A stretch of 64,000 bases of DNA from Sphingopyxis terrae subsp. terrae NBRC 15098 (GTDB taxonomy: Bacteria > Pseudomonadota > Alphaproteobacteria > Sphingomonadales > Sphingomonadaceae): contig NZ_CP013342.1 of NCBI RefSeq assembly GCF_001610975.1, forward strand, positions 310,001 to 374,000, read 5' to 3'. Of the stretch, positions 43,614 to 53,518 are shown one piece after another. The notes under the pieces are model-generated. The model did not search any database, was not told the origin of the DNA, and saw only the letters and a list, made by a program, of their open reading frames with translations. Made by a program: the position numbers and the translations under genes. The number at the start of each line of letters is the position of its first letter. The first letter of the stretch is position 1.

Positions 43614-44936
43614 TTACCGTCGATAATCCTTGGCCCTGAGGCCATATTTCGTCAATCGGTCGTAAAGCGTCTTGCGCGGCAGCGACAACCGTTGCTGCAC
43701 CTCGTCCACCTGTCCCTTTGCATCGCGCAGCGCGTCCTCGATCACTGCGCGTTCAAAGCGGGCGACCAATTCACGTAGGCTTTGCGGCTCCGCATTGTAG
43801 GCTGAGCCCTGTGCGATTCGCGTCAGACCAGTGGCGAAGTTGCGCGCAAAGGTGCGCAGTTCGCGTATATTGCCCGGCCAGTCGTGACTCAGCAGATGGC
43901 GCCACTCGGCCTCGCCGAGTTCGCTTGTCTCCAGTTCCAGTTCGGCCTCGAACGCGGCCACAAATTCGCGGAAGAGATCGGGAATATCCTCGCGCCGGCT
44001 GGCCAAATTGGGCAGCGCGATAGCAATGCCGCCGAGCCGGTGGAGCAGTGCGGGATCGAGCGGCCGCGCGCCTTCTCCTTCGCCCGCGCTGCGCGAGATG
44101 GCGATGATACGGACGTCCACCGAACGTGGTCGCTCGGCGCCGATCGCGAGGAAACGGCGCGTGTCGATCAGGCTCAGCAACTGCCCTTTGGCGCGCTCGG
44201 GAATGCTCTCGATCTCGTCGAGAACCAGCGTGCCACCCTGCGCCCGTTCGACGAGGCCCGACCGTGACAGCGCCACCGAAGGATCGCGCCCGAACAGGAT
44301 CAGATTCGCGTCGTCGTGCATCAGAACGCCTGCATCGACGGTCACGAAAGGCCGGTCACGCCGCGGGCTGAGGTCGTGGACCAGCCGCGCGACGAAATTC
44401 TTGCCCACACCCGTCGGCCCGGAGATCACCAGATCAACATCGGCACGCGCCACTTCGGCGATCAGGCGCTGCAGCCGCTCGGCGGTCTGCGAGGAGCCGC
44501 CGATCCGCCGATGCTCCCGCTCGCGCAGCACGTCGCGCAGGCGCCGGTTTTCGAGCACCAGCGCGCGCCGGTCGTGCGCCCGGCGGATCGCATGCACTAG
44601 CCGCGAGACCGAATAGGGTTTGGTAAAAAAGTCCGCCGCACCATTTTTCATCGCCTCGACGGCCATCGCGACATCGCCATGCGCGGTCGTGAAAATCACC
44701 TGCATTTCGGGATCGAGCGCGCGCAGATGGTCGAAAAAGGCGATCCCGTCCATTCCGGGCATACGGATATCGCTGACGATCACGCCGGCAAAGGCGGGGG
44801 TGACGGCACGCAGCGCGGATGGAGCGTCGGCGTGGGCCGACACCTCGAAACCTTCGAGCGTCAGCGCCTGCACCGTCGCCTCGCGCAGCGTCTCGTCATC
44901 CTCGACGAAAAAGATCGTGGGCGGCGCGCCGGTCAT
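43614..44936 (-). CDS. dctD: DctD-like response regulator lacking the GAFTGA loop
   Basis: 440 aa, receiver-AAA+-Fis HTH. The receiver has VEDDE, Asp56 (VSDIRMPGMDG) and Lys106. The AAA+ domain has Walker A GPTGVGKN (173-180) and Walker B GGTLVLDEIES (about 234-244). Between them, where sigma-54 activators carry GAFTGA, the sequence is LFGRDPSVALSRSGLVERA, so the sigma-54 contact motif is missing. The C-terminal Fis helix (VQQRLSLPRKTLYDRLTKYG) is intact. It regulates C4-dicarboxylate uptake with DctB, overlapping its gene by 4 bases. Confidence 0.88.
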   Translation of the reverse strand: MTGAPPTIFFVEDDETLREATVQALTLEGFEVSAHADAPSALRAVTPAFAGVIVSDIRMPGMDGIAFFDHLRALDPEMQVIFTTAHGDVAMAVEAMKNGAADFFTKPYSVSRLVHAIRRAHDRRALVLENRRLRDVLREREHRRIGGSSQTAERLQRLIAEVARADVDLVISGPTGVGKNFVARLVHDLSPRRDRPFVTVDAGVLMHDDANLILFGRDPSVALSRSGLVERAQGGTLVLDEIESIPERAKGQLLSLIDTRRFLAIGAERPRSVDVRIIAISRSAGEGEGARPLDPALLHRLGGIAIALPNLASRREDIPDLFREFVAAFEAELELETSELGEAEWRHLLSHDWPGNIRELRTFARNFATGLTRIAQGSAYNAEPQSLRELVARFERAVIEDALRDAKGQVDEVQQRLSLPRKTLYDRLTKYGLRAKDYRR

Positions 44937-46615
44937 GCGCGCGGGATCGTCATGACGAAGGTCGTCGCGGATGCGTCCGCTTCATAGGCAAGCTCGCCGC
45001 CAAGATCGCGCATGATGTCGCGCGCGATGACAAGTCCGAGGCCGAGGCCGTCGGGCTTGGTCGTCGCGAAGGGCCGGAACAGATCGTCGGCCTGCGCCAG
45101 CGAAAGCGGCGTCCCGCTGTCGATCACGCGCAGACAGACGGCATCTCCCCCTGCCTCGACGGCGACGGTCACCCTGCCCCCTTCTCCGGCGGCATCGAGC
45201 GCATTTTGCAGCAGGTTGACCAGCACCTGTTCGAGCCGGACATGTTCGGCGGCGACGACGACCTGCGTTGCCTCCTCGGGCGGCAGGGCAATGGCGACGT
45301 GCATCGACCGGATGCGATCGCGCAGCAGCAGCAGCGCCCCGTCGATCGCCTCGCCGAGCGGCATTTCGCGGCGGTCGGCGGGTTGCCGCCGGCTGAAGCG
45401 CCGCAGTTCGCCGGTGATCCGCCCGATCCGGTCCGCCAGATCGACGATGCGGGCAAAATTGCCCGACGCCTGCTCGACTTCGCCGGCCGCGAGCATCTTT
45501 TGCCCATTTTCCGCAAAAACCCGCGTCGCAGCGACCGGCTGCCCGATCTCGTGCCCGACGCCGGCCGATATCTGGCCGAGCGTCGCCAGTCGGTTGGCCT
45601 GCGACAGCTGTTCGCGCAGCGTGCGGGTTCGCTCGTCGAGCAGCGCCTGCGCTCGCGCATCGCGGCGGCGGCGCATCACGACGCCCGTCGCAGCAAGGGC
45701 CGCCAGCACCAGAAAGCCGAGCGCGAGCGCCAGCCGCCCGGTCGCCACCGCCGCATCGACGCGCTGCGCCGGATCGGCGAGAAGGTGCAGCACCCATCCG
45801 TCGGGAAGGATCGGCTGCCGCGTGTCGAGCAGCGGGATGCGCACCGCCTCGCCCTCGTTGGGCGAAACGATCGCGAGCGGGCGCAGCGTCCGAATGCCGA
45901 ACTGCCGCAGATCGGCCTCGGCGTCGCGCGCGTAGGCGCTCGCGCCTTGGGCCAGATGAAACCGCCAACGCTCGTCGCTTGCCAACAGCACCACCCCGTC
46001 GCGATCGGTCACATAGACGCGCTGGGCCGTGTCGCGCCAACTCCTCTCGAGCCCGTCGAACTCGACCTTCACTGCCACCACACCCAGCGGCGCGGCGCGC
46101 GTCCCGATGCGCCGCGCGATGTAGAGCCCCGGCTCGCGGCTGACAGTGCCGAGCGCGAACTGGGTGGCCGAGCCGTTGGCGAGCGCATCGTGAAAATAGC
46201 GGCGAAAGGCATATTTCGACCCGACGAAACTGGTCGGCAGCCGCCAGTTGCTCGCCGCGAGCGTCGTGCCGTCGGCGCGCATCACATAGATCGCCGCCGC
46301 CGCCGATTGGCGCGCAAGCGCCTCGAGCCGCCCGTTGAGCGGCGCCACTGAAGCACCGTCGCCCGCGGCCAGCGCGCGCACCTGAGGATCGTCGGCGAGC
46401 GCGATCGGAAGCAGGCTGAACTTGTCGAGCTCGCTGCGCAGGCTCGACGCCAATATCGCCGCATCGTTACGCGCGAGCCCGGCCTGCTCGGACAGCGCGC
46501 GATCGTGCATTACCCGATCGGTGATCGCGACCGCGAGCGCGATGACGAGCAAGGCACATAGCCCCGCAGCCAAGGCCCAGCGCCGCGCGCGCAGATCGAT
46601 TCCCAGCACCGTCAT
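44933..46615 (-). CDS. dctB: C4-dicarboxylate sensor histidine kinase DctB-like
   Basis: 560 aa. TM1 (about 13-31), a periplasmic dCache/PDC sensor (about 35-290, LPTSFVGSKYAFRRYFHDAL, SREPGLYIARRIGTRAAPLG), TM2 (about 296-313), a coiled coil, HisKA with His355 in GVGHEIGQPVAATR and HATPase (LVNLLQNALDAAG, LGLGLVIARDIM). The 'HEIxQPLAATR' style box and SxYxFRxYFxxAL sensor match DctB. The start at ATG 46615 leaves a short cytoplasmic N-tail; the frame opens 20 codons earlier through the operator region. Confidence 0.9.
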   Translation of the reverse strand: MTVLGIDLRARRWALAAGLCALLVIALAVAITDRVMHDRALSEQAGLARNDAAILASSLRSELDKFSLLPIALADDPQVRALAAGDGASVAPLNGRLEALARQSAAAAIYVMRADGTTLAASNWRLPTSFVGSKYAFRRYFHDALANGSATQFALGTVSREPGLYIARRIGTRAAPLGVVAVKVEFDGLERSWRDTAQRVYVTDRDGVVLLASDERWRFHLAQGASAYARDAEADLRQFGIRTLRPLAIVSPNEGEAVRIPLLDTRQPILPDGWVLHLLADPAQRVDAAVATGRLALALGFLVLAALAATGVVMRRRRDARAQALLDERTRTLREQLSQANRLATLGQISAGVGHEIGQPVAATRVFAENGQKMLAAGEVEQASGNFARIVDLADRIGRITGELRRFSRRQPADRREMPLGEAIDGALLLLRDRIRSMHVAIALPPEEATQVVVAAEHVRLEQVLVNLLQNALDAAGEGGRVTVAVEAGGDAVCLRVIDSGTPLSLAQADDLFRPFATTKPDGLGLGLVIARDIMRDLGGELAYEADASATTFVMTIPRA

Positions 46616-46627
46616 CGGCCGATTGAT

Positions 46628-46675
46628 GTGCGAATATCCGCACTTTGTATATCCAAAATATGCGGAAATCTGCAC
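46628..46675. promoter_or_regulatory. Twin dyad operator, probable DctD binding sites
   Basis: Two 16-mers, GTGCGAATATCCGCAC (46628-46643) and ATGCGGAAATCTGCAC (46660-46675), are near-palindromes. They are 12/16 identical to each other, and their centres are 32 bases (about three helical turns) apart. They lie between dctB (starts 46615) and dctA (starts 46814). I see no -24/-12 sigma-54 promoter (GG-N10-GC) in the region. Confidence 0.6.
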
Positions 46676-46813
46676 AAAACTGATAGGAGATCATCGTAAG
46701 CTGTTGTTTTATATAGAGCCGAAGGAAGGCAGCGCGATCGTTGCGCCCGCCGCGAACCATCCTAGAATTCCCGCAACAGCCGGTTCGAGCCGGCGGACAG
46801 GGGACAGGATGGC

Positions 46814-48199
46814 ATGGGGTCGATCAGCATCGCGGCAGATAAAGGCATGGCCGGACGCAAGCGCGTACCGCTCTATCGCCAGCTCTATTTCCAGGTTGTC
46901 GTGGCGATTTTGCTCGGCGCGCTGCTGGGGCATTTCTATCCCGATGCCGGCGAGGCGCTGAAGCCGCTGGGCGACGGCTTCATCAAGCTGGTGAAGATGA
47001 TCATCGCGCCGGTGATCTTCCTGACGGTCGCGACCGGCATTGCCAGCATGAAGGACATGTCGTCGATCGGCAGCGTCGCGGCCAAGGCCTTCATCTATTT
47101 CCTGACCTTTTCGACACTGGCGCTCATCGTCGGCCTGGCGGTCGCCAACATCGTGCAGCCCGGCGCCGGGCTCAACATCGATCCCGCCGCGCTGGATACC
47201 ACCGCAGTCGCGACCTACGCGCACACCGCCGATGAACAATCGCTCGCCGGCTTCCTGCTCAACATCATCCCGACGACGCTGTTCAGCGCGATGACCGACG
47301 GCGAAATCCTGCAGATTCTGCTCGTCGCGATCCTTTCGGGCGTCGCAATCTTCACGACGCGCCCCAAAAGCGACCTCGTGCTCGATCTGCTGACGTCGTT
47401 CAGCGAAGTGATCTTCAAGCTTGTTCACATGCTGATGAAGTTCGCGCCGATCGGCGCGTTCGGCGCGATCGCCTTCACCATCGGCAAGTTCGGGATCGGG
47501 TCGCTTGCCAGCCTCGCGACGCTCGTCGCGACCTTCTACCTCACCTCGCTGCTGTTCGTGATCGTTGTGCTCGGGTTGGTCGCACGCTTCACCGGCTTTT
47601 CGATCTTCGCGCTGATCCGCTATCTTCGCGAAGAGCTGCTGCTGGTACTGGGCACCTCGTCGTCTGAAGCGGCGCTGCCCAGCCTGATGGAAAAGCTCGA
47701 AGTCGCTGGCTGCCGCAAGACGGTGGTCGGGCTCGTCGTGCCGACCGGCTATTCGTTCAACCTCGACGGCACCAACATCTACATGACGCTCGCCGCGCTG
47801 TTCATTGCGCAGGCGACGGGCATCCACCTGTCGCTCGGCGAGCAGCTCGCGCTCGTCCTTGTCGCGATGGTCAGTTCAAAGGGCGCGGCCGGGGTGACCG
47901 GCGCGGGCTTCGTGATCCTTGCCGCGACGCTCTCGGTCGTCCCGTCTGTTCCCGTCGCGGGCATGGCGCTGATCCTCGGGATCGACCGCTTCATGAGCGA
48001 ATGCCGGGCACTCACCAACTTCATCGGCAATGCGGTGGCGACGATCGTCGTCGCCAAATGGGAAAAGGCGCTCGACACCGATCGGCTGGCGGCGGCGATG
48101 GCCGGCACGCCGATGGCGCTGCCGAGCGAGGATAGCGAGCGCCACGAACGCTCCGGCCCGCACAGCCTTGCGATGGCCAAGTCAGGAGAAGGCGCATGA
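46814..48199 (+). CDS. dctA: C4-dicarboxylate transporter DctA
   Basis: 461 aa Na+/H+:dicarboxylate symporter of the DAACS family. [40 protein letters not shown] (Ser-rich hairpin), [20 protein letters not shown] and [18 protein letters not shown] are the family signatures. Uptake of succinate, fumarate, malate. It is divergent from dctBD and heads an operon, overlapping the next gene by 4 bases. Confidence 0.95.
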   Translation: MGSISIAADKGMAGRKRVPLYRQLYFQVVVAILLGALLGHFYPDAGEALKPLGDGFIKLVKMIIAPVIFLTVATGIASMKDMSSIGSVAAKAFIYFLTFSTLALIVGLAVANIVQPGAGLNIDPAALDTTAVATYAHTADEQSLAGFLLNIIPTTLFSAMTDGEILQILLVAILSGVAIFTTRPKSDLVLDLLTSFSEVIFKLVHMLMKFAPIGAFGAIAFTIGKFGIGSLASLATLVATFYLTSLLFVIVVLGLVARFTGFSIFALIRYLREELLLVLGTSSSEAALPSLMEKLEVAGCRKTVVGLVVPTGYSFNLDGTNIYMTLAALFIAQATGIHLSLGEQLALVLVAMVSSKGAAGVTGAGFVILAATLSVVPSVPVAGMALILGIDRFMSECRALTNFIGNAVATIVVAKWEKALDTDRLAAAMAGTPMALPSEDSERHERSGPHSLAMAKSGEGA

Positions 48200-49140
48200 T
48201 CTCGCGGCGGTCAATCCTTGCCGGCAGCGCGGCGCTCGCAGGTGCCTTCGGCGCTGCCGGATCGGCCCCGGCGCTTGCCTTTGCGGTTGAGGAAATTCCG
48301 CTCTGGCCCGGCAAACCGCCGGGGGGCAACGGACCCAGCGGTCCCGAAAAGATCGGCGGCGCGGGGTCCGGCTATGGCGCAGTCTCGAATATCGCGACCC
48401 CGCGGCTGCGCGTCTACCGGCCCAATATCGCCAACGGCCGCGCGGTGATCGTCTGCGGTGGCGGCGGCTATTTCCGTATCCAGCTGTGGAAGGAAAGCAC
48501 GCCCGCGGCGAAATGGCTCCAGCTGCACGGCTATACCGTGTTCGAGTTGATCTATCGGCTTCCGCGCGACGGCTGGGACGCAAGCGCGCCCTTCGCCGAC
48601 GCGCAGCGGGCGATGAAGATCGTGCGCACCCGCGCCGCCGATTTCGGCATCGCGCCCGACCGCATCGGAATCATGGGCATGTCGGCGGGCGGGCACCTCG
48701 CAGGCTTCACTGCGCTGCGGCCCGACCAAAAATTCTACGACGGCACCGATCGTTTCGAAAACGCCCCGGCACGCCCCGACTTCGCGGCGCTGCTCTTTCC
48801 GGTGGTGCAGTTGCGCAAGCCGTTCGACACGACGCGGACGCGGCGCGAGATGATCGGCGAGCATCCGACCAAAGTCGCCGAAGATGCCTGGTCGCTCGAT
48901 ACGTTGGCGAACAGCGACGCGCCGCCGATGATCCTATTTTCGGCATCCGACGATCCGATCGCACCGCCCGGCCATAATCTGTCGCTGTTCCAGGCGATGC
49001 TCGCCAAGGGCGCGAAGGCCGAGCTGCACATTTTCGAGGAGGGCGGCCACGGATGGGGCCTCGGCACGCCCGACCAGATCCTCAGCCAATGGCCCGATCT
49101 GTTCGAAGCCTGGATGACCAGGCGGCCATTCGATCGATGA
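48196..49140 (+). CDS. Secreted alpha/beta hydrolase (BD-FAE/esterase-like)
   Basis: 314 aa. A Tat signal [15 protein letters not shown] leads the protein across the inner membrane. The nucleophile is Ser163 in GMSAGGH, with Asp in SASDDPIAP and His in [19 protein letters not shown] is the oxyanion-hole region. This is the xylan esterase/feruloyl esterase-like group. It lies directly after dctA (ATGA overlap), so it probably releases a compound whose carboxylate is then imported. Confidence 0.9.
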   Translation: MISRRSILAGSAALAGAFGAAGSAPALAFAVEEIPLWPGKPPGGNGPSGPEKIGGAGSGYGAVSNIATPRLRVYRPNIANGRAVIVCGGGGYFRIQLWKESTPAAKWLQLHGYTVFELIYRLPRDGWDASAPFADAQRAMKIVRTRAADFGIAPDRIGIMGMSAGGHLAGFTALRPDQKFYDGTDRFENAPARPDFAALLFPVVQLRKPFDTTRTRREMIGEHPTKVAEDAWSLDTLANSDAPPMILFSASDDPIAPPGHNLSLFQAMLAKGAKAELHIFEEGGHGWGLGTPDQILSQWPDLFEAWMTRRPFDR

Positions 49141-49169
49141 ATACAGACAACAGGGGAAGGGAAATATCC

Positions 49170-52100
49170 ATGCGTGCAATCACCATCGCAAAGCTGGCGC
49201 TACTCTGCGGACCGAGCTTGCTTGCGGCGACCGTCGCACAGGCACAGGAACCGCTCACCGCCGAAACCGCGGCGGACCAGAGCGCCGACCAGCCGGCACC
49301 GCCCGCAGACGCGAATGAGGCGATCGTCGTTACCGGCTCGCAGATTCAGGGTGCGAAGATCAACGACGTCCTGCCCGTCACGGTGCTCGACGAAACGGCG
49401 ATCGAAAACACCGGGGCGTCGTCGGGCGACGAGCTGTTCCGGGCGATCCCGCAGGCCGGCACCGTCGCGTTCAACGAACAGAATTCGTCGACCGTCAACA
49501 ATGTCCGCGGCGACGTCGGCTCGATCAACCTGCGCGACCTCGGCACCGGCAACACGCTGCTGCTGATCAACGGCCGCCGGATGACGCTTCACCCCGGTTT
49601 CCAGACCGAACTGCTCGTGCCCGTGGTGAGCTCCGACACCAACGAAATCGCGCCAGGCAGCGTCAAGCGGCTCGAAGTGCTGCGCGACGGCGCGTCGGCG
49701 ATCTATGGCGCGGACGCGGTGGCGGGCGTAATCAACACCGTCCTCAAGGGCGACATGAAGGGCGGCTTCCTCGAAGGCGACTGGCGCGCCTCCGACGGCA
49801 CCAGCCTCTACAGCTACCAGATTTCAGGCGGCTATGGTTTCGACTTCGGCGGCGGACGCGGCAACCTGACCGTCTATGGCGGCTATTTTTATGAGAACGG
49901 GCTATCGAATGCCGCGCGCGACTATGCCGCGGACGATAATCGCCTGCCGCTGGTCGAAGGCACCGATTTCGAAGGCGACGCGTCGTTCAACAATCGCAAC
50001 ACCTTCGGTCCGTTCGGGCAATTCGACATCCAGGGCTCGTCGCCGTCGAGCCGGACGCCGATCGGCGACGATGATTTCTATCTCCAGCCGTCGAGCTTTC
50101 CCGGCTGCAAGATGGACTTCGGAGACGGCCTCTGCGCCCGGAACGGCACGACGCCGACCACGGACGTCCGCTACAACACGATCTACGGTAACAGCCTGAT
50201 CAGCCAGAAGCGTCGCTACAATGCGATGGCGTTGCTGAGTTACGAACTCAGCAACAATGTCGAGGCCTATTTCGAAGGCAGCTTCTACCGGTCGGAAAAC
50301 AACCGTCAGCTCGACGCTTCGGCCATCCTGAGCGCGGTGCCGGTCGGCATTTCGAAAAATGCCTATTGGAACCCGTTCGGCCCGGTCGGCAGTCCCAACC
50401 GCCTGCCCGGCACCACCATCGCCGCGAGCGGTGTGGATGTCATCATGGAGCGCTATCGCTTCGTCGATGTCGGCAATCGCGACGTATCGGTCGACAAGAA
50501 TGTCTATCGTCTCGTCGGCGGGCTGCGCGGCAATATCGGCGCGTGGGACTTCGATACCGGCTTCGTCTATTCCGAAGCGAAGCTCAACGATGTGACGCGC
50601 AACCGCGTGTCGCTCACGCTGATGCAGAACCAGATCAACCTGACGACGCCCGACGCCTATAATCCCTTCAACGGCGGCTGCGTCACCTCCGATCCCGGCA
50701 TCGGCGACTGCACGCCCAACCCCGACTCGTCGATCGATCCCTTCCGTATCGACGTCTACCGCAAGGGCGGTACCAGCCTCGCGCTCGGCGATTTCAAGAT
50801 CAGCCGTAACGATCTGCTGTCGCTGCCGGGCGGCGATCTGGGTATCGCCGCGGGCGTCGAATGGCGCCGCGAAACCTTTTATGACGACCGCGATCCACGG
50901 CTCGACGGGACGATCACCTTCACCGACAGCGTGACCGGCGAAGTCAAGGGCAGCGACGTTGCGGGCACCAGCCCCTCGCCCGATACCAGCGGCTCGCGCG
51001 AAGTCTATTCGGCCTTCGCCGAACTGCTGGTGCCAGTCGTCAGCCCCGAAATGAATATCCCGCTGATCAACCGCTTCGATGTCCAGCTTGCCGGCCGCAT
51101 CGAGCATTTCAAGGATATAGACGAAACCGCTGCGGTGCCGCGCATCGCCGCATCCTGGTCGGTCTTCTCCGGCGTGACCTTCCGCGGCGCCTGGTCGCGC
51201 GGTTTCCGCGCGCCCAATCTGGTGCAGGTCAATGACGCGGGAACGACGCGGTCGAACACGCGCGACGATTTCGTCCTGTGCCAGGCGCAGCTCGAGAAAG
51301 GGCTGATCTCCAGCCTCGGTTCCTGCACCGGCGCGGGCACCATCAGCTATCGTTCGGGAACCGAGAACCTTAAGCCCGAGGACAGCACCAGCATCAATCT
51401 GGGTATCGTGCTCGAACCGCGCTTCATCCCGGGGCTGACGCTGACCGCCGATTACTGGCGCGTCAAGCAGACCGGGCTGGTCGGTACGTTCGGCGATGAC
51501 AATGCCATCGCGCTCGACCTGCTGCGCCGCCTGAACGGCAGCAGCAACCCCAACGTCATCCGCGCCGATCCGACCGCGGAGGACATTGCGCTGTTCACCG
51601 GCACCAGCCTCGCCCCCGCAGGCAAGATCACCCAGGTGCTCGACCCCTATCTCAACCTCGACAGCCGCGTCTCGAAGGGCTGGGACTTCGGCCTGTTCTA
51701 CAAGGTCCCCGATTTCGGGATGGGCAAATTCCGCCTGAGCCTCAACGTCGCGCATCTGATGAGCTTCGTCCAGTCGGCGGGTCCCGACGGTCAGGAAATC
51801 ATCGACGGCATCGCCTCGGGCGTCCTGCCGCTCGACGTTACTGTCGGCGGTCTGGGCGAACTGGTCGAGATCGAGGGTCGCCCGAAATGGCGCGCGACCG
51901 GCGCGATCAACTGGGGAAGCGGCCCGGTCGATATCGGCCTGTTCGGCCAATATACGGGCAAGGTATATGACACGAGCGTGATCCGCGACGTGCTGATCGA
52001 TTCCGACGATCCGAATGCAAACTATTACCCGGTGCACGATCAGTTTACGCTGAACCTCTCGGTCGCCTACACGATAAAGAATGACACCCCGCTCGACGGC

Positions 52101-52235
52101 ACCCGTTTGCGCTTCGCGATCAACAATCTGTTCAACGAAGATCCGCCGCTGGCTGACGAAGATTATGGCTTCTTCAGCAGCCTCTACACCGCGCGCGGCC
52201 GCGTCTTCCACGTCGAGTTGCGCAAGAAGTTCTAG
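49170..52235 (+). CDS. TonB-dependent outer-membrane receptor (no STN domain)
   Basis: 1021 aa. Signal peptide to AQAQ. The TonB box/plug begins about residue 50 (EAIVVTGSQIQGAKINDVLP, LLLINGRRMTLHPGFQTELL, EVLRDGASAIYGADAVAGVI), followed by a 22-strand barrel ending in RVFHVELRKKF. There is no STN region, so it is a transporter rather than a signalling receptor. The ATG at 49170 follows GGGGAAGGGAAATATCC; an ATG at 49137 overlapping the previous gene lacks one. It belongs to the sphingomonad oligopeptide/saccharide class, and the operon suggests a substrate made of ester- or peptide-linked parts. Confidence 0.93.
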   Translation: MRAITIAKLALLCGPSLLAATVAQAQEPLTAETAADQSADQPAPPADANEAIVVTGSQIQGAKINDVLPVTVLDETAIENTGASSGDELFRAIPQAGTVAFNEQNSSTVNNVRGDVGSINLRDLGTGNTLLLINGRRMTLHPGFQTELLVPVVSSDTNEIAPGSVKRLEVLRDGASAIYGADAVAGVINTVLKGDMKGGFLEGDWRASDGTSLYSYQISGGYGFDFGGGRGNLTVYGGYFYENGLSNAARDYAADDNRLPLVEGTDFEGDASFNNRNTFGPFGQFDIQGSSPSSRTPIGDDDFYLQPSSFPGCKMDFGDGLCARNGTTPTTDVRYNTIYGNSLISQKRRYNAMALLSYELSNNVEAYFEGSFYRSENNRQLDASAILSAVPVGISKNAYWNPFGPVGSPNRLPGTTIAASGVDVIMERYRFVDVGNRDVSVDKNVYRLVGGLRGNIGAWDFDTGFVYSEAKLNDVTRNRVSLTLMQNQINLTTPDAYNPFNGGCVTSDPGIGDCTPNPDSSIDPFRIDVYRKGGTSLALGDFKISRNDLLSLPGGDLGIAAGVEWRRETFYDDRDPRLDGTITFTDSVTGEVKGSDVAGTSPSPDTSGSREVYSAFAELLVPVVSPEMNIPLINRFDVQLAGRIEHFKDIDETAAVPRIAASWSVFSGVTFRGAWSRGFRAPNLVQVNDAGTTRSNTRDDFVLCQAQLEKGLISSLGSCTGAGTISYRSGTENLKPEDSTSINLGIVLEPRFIPGLTLTADYWRVKQTGLVGTFGDDNAIALDLLRRLNGSSNPNVIRADPTAEDIALFTGTSLAPAGKITQVLDPYLNLDSRVSKGWDFGLFYKVPDFGMGKFRLSLNVAHLMSFVQSAGPDGQEIIDGIASGVLPLDVTVGGLGELVEIEGRPKWRATGAINWGSGPVDIGLFGQYTGKVYDTSVIRDVLIDSDDPNANYYPVHDQFTLNLSVAYTIKNDTPLDGTRLRFAINNLFNEDPPLADEDYGFFSSLYTARGRVFHVELRKKF

Positions 52236-52239
52236 CGCA

Positions 52240-53442
52240 ATGCGACTGTCCAGCGCCCTGGCGCAGCGCGTCGCGCTTGCGCTGGTCATCGGAGGGACGG
52301 GGGCGTGCAGCGGCACACCCCCGCTTCCGCCGCCCCTCGCCGCCGCGACGGTCGAGCGCGGTTCGGGATGCACGACGAGCACGGTGCGGATCGACTTCGA
52401 TTTCGACGAAGCGCCCGCATCGCGCTGCGTCATCCGGGGCGAGCGATCGTTCACGATATTGATCGGCCCCGAACATGCGCCGCCGATCAACCCGAGCCCC
52501 TGGTACGCCTTCCGCTACCGGGCGAGCGGGTCGGCGGACATTTCGGTCGAACTCGACTATCTTGGCGCGGCGCATCGCTATGCGCCCAAATTGACCGTAG
52601 GCGGCACCGCCACGCCCCTTTCCGCCAGCGTTGCGGCGGACGGGATGAGCGCCACGCTCTCGCTGCCCGCCGGCGAAGGGATCGTCAGTGGGCAGGAATT
52701 GTTCGGCAGCGACCGCTATGATGCGTTGCTCGACCGGCTTGCGGCGCTACCCGCAGCCGAGCGGCTGACACTTGGCGCGTCGCTCGACGGTCGGCTGCTA
52801 TCGGCGGTCCACATCGGCGACACGAAGGCGCCGCGGCTCGTCGTCTTGATCGGACGCGCCCATCCGCCCGAAATTACCGGCGCGCTCGCGATGGATGCCT
52901 TTTTGCGCGCGCTCGCGGACGAGATCGCCGCGGGGCGCGTCGACACCGCAGCGACGCAATTCCTTATCCTGCCCTTGCTGAACCCCGACGGTGTCGCGCG
53001 GGGTCACTGGCGCGCGAACCGCGGCGGCGTCGACCTCAATCGCGACTGGGGCATCTTTTCGCAGCCCGAAACGCGCGCGGTCAAAACCTGGCTTGATCGC
53101 CTGCCCGCAGGCGTGCGCCCGGTCGCCATGGTCGATTTCCATTCGACGCAGCACAGCCTCTTCTATGTGCAGGGCGCCGACGAAACGACGCCCGCGGAGG
53201 AGGCGTTCCTTGCAGCATGGCTTGGCGGGAAGGAGAAGGCGCTGCCCGGCTATCCCTTCACGATCGAACGCCGCAACGCCAACCCCGGCTCGGGCACGTC
53301 GAAAAACTGGTTTCACGCGACCTATGGTATCCCCGCCTTTACCTATGAAGCCGGCGACGAGGCCGACCGCCCCGGAATCGATGCCGCCGGAGAGAAACTC
53401 GCACGCGCCTTTCTGAGCGCACTTCCGCTCCTCGCTCGATAA
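52240..53442 (+). CDS. M14-family metallocarboxypeptidase, lipoprotein
   Basis: 400 aa. Lipoprotein signal with TGACSG (Cys23). An N-terminal beta domain (FTILIGPEHAPPINPSPWYA) is followed by a peptidase M14 domain with zinc ligands RAHPPEITG (HxxE) and the later VDFHST, substrate arginines in RANRGGVDLNRDW, and catalytic Glu in FTYEAGDEAD. This is the PF00246-like arrangement of secreted carboxypeptidases. It is 4 bases after the receptor gene, so a cell-surface peptidase trims the ligand taken up by the receptor. Confidence 0.9.
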   Translation: MRLSSALAQRVALALVIGGTGACSGTPPLPPPLAAATVERGSGCTTSTVRIDFDFDEAPASRCVIRGERSFTILIGPEHAPPINPSPWYAFRYRASGSADISVELDYLGAAHRYAPKLTVGGTATPLSASVAADGMSATLSLPAGEGIVSGQELFGSDRYDALLDRLAALPAAERLTLGASLDGRLLSAVHIGDTKAPRLVVLIGRAHPPEITGALAMDAFLRALADEIAAGRVDTAATQFLILPLLNPDGVARGHWRANRGGVDLNRDWGIFSQPETRAVKTWLDRLPAGVRPVAMVDFHSTQHSLFYVQGADETTPAEEAFLAAWLGGKEKALPGYPFTIERRNANPGSGTSKNWFHATYGIPAFTYEAGDEADRPGIDAAGEKLARAFLSALPLLAR

Positions 53443-53464
53443 TCTTCCGGCGCCGGACGCCGAA

Positions 53465-53492
53465 AGGCCGGTCCGCATCGGCGGACCGGCCT
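53465..53492. terminator. Terminator-like hairpin between convergent genes
   Basis: A perfect 12-bp inverted repeat (AGGCCGGTCCGC and complement) with a 4-base loop, 22 bases after the peptidase gene. It lacks a T-run but sits where both convergent genes would end. Confidence 0.6.
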
Positions 53493-53518
53493 CGGCGACC
53501 GGGAACTGACGCTGGCGA

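Noticed and set aside
46676-46813. Sigma-54 promoter before dctA
   Set aside because: No GG-N10-GC with TGGCAC/TTGC character found by reading the region; a TATATA element is more like sigma-70.
49902-52490. Very long minus-strand open frame opposite the first TonB receptor (over 850 codons)
   Set aside because: Acidic, repetitive composition without a signal or domain; the plus-strand receptor has intact plug and barrel motifs.
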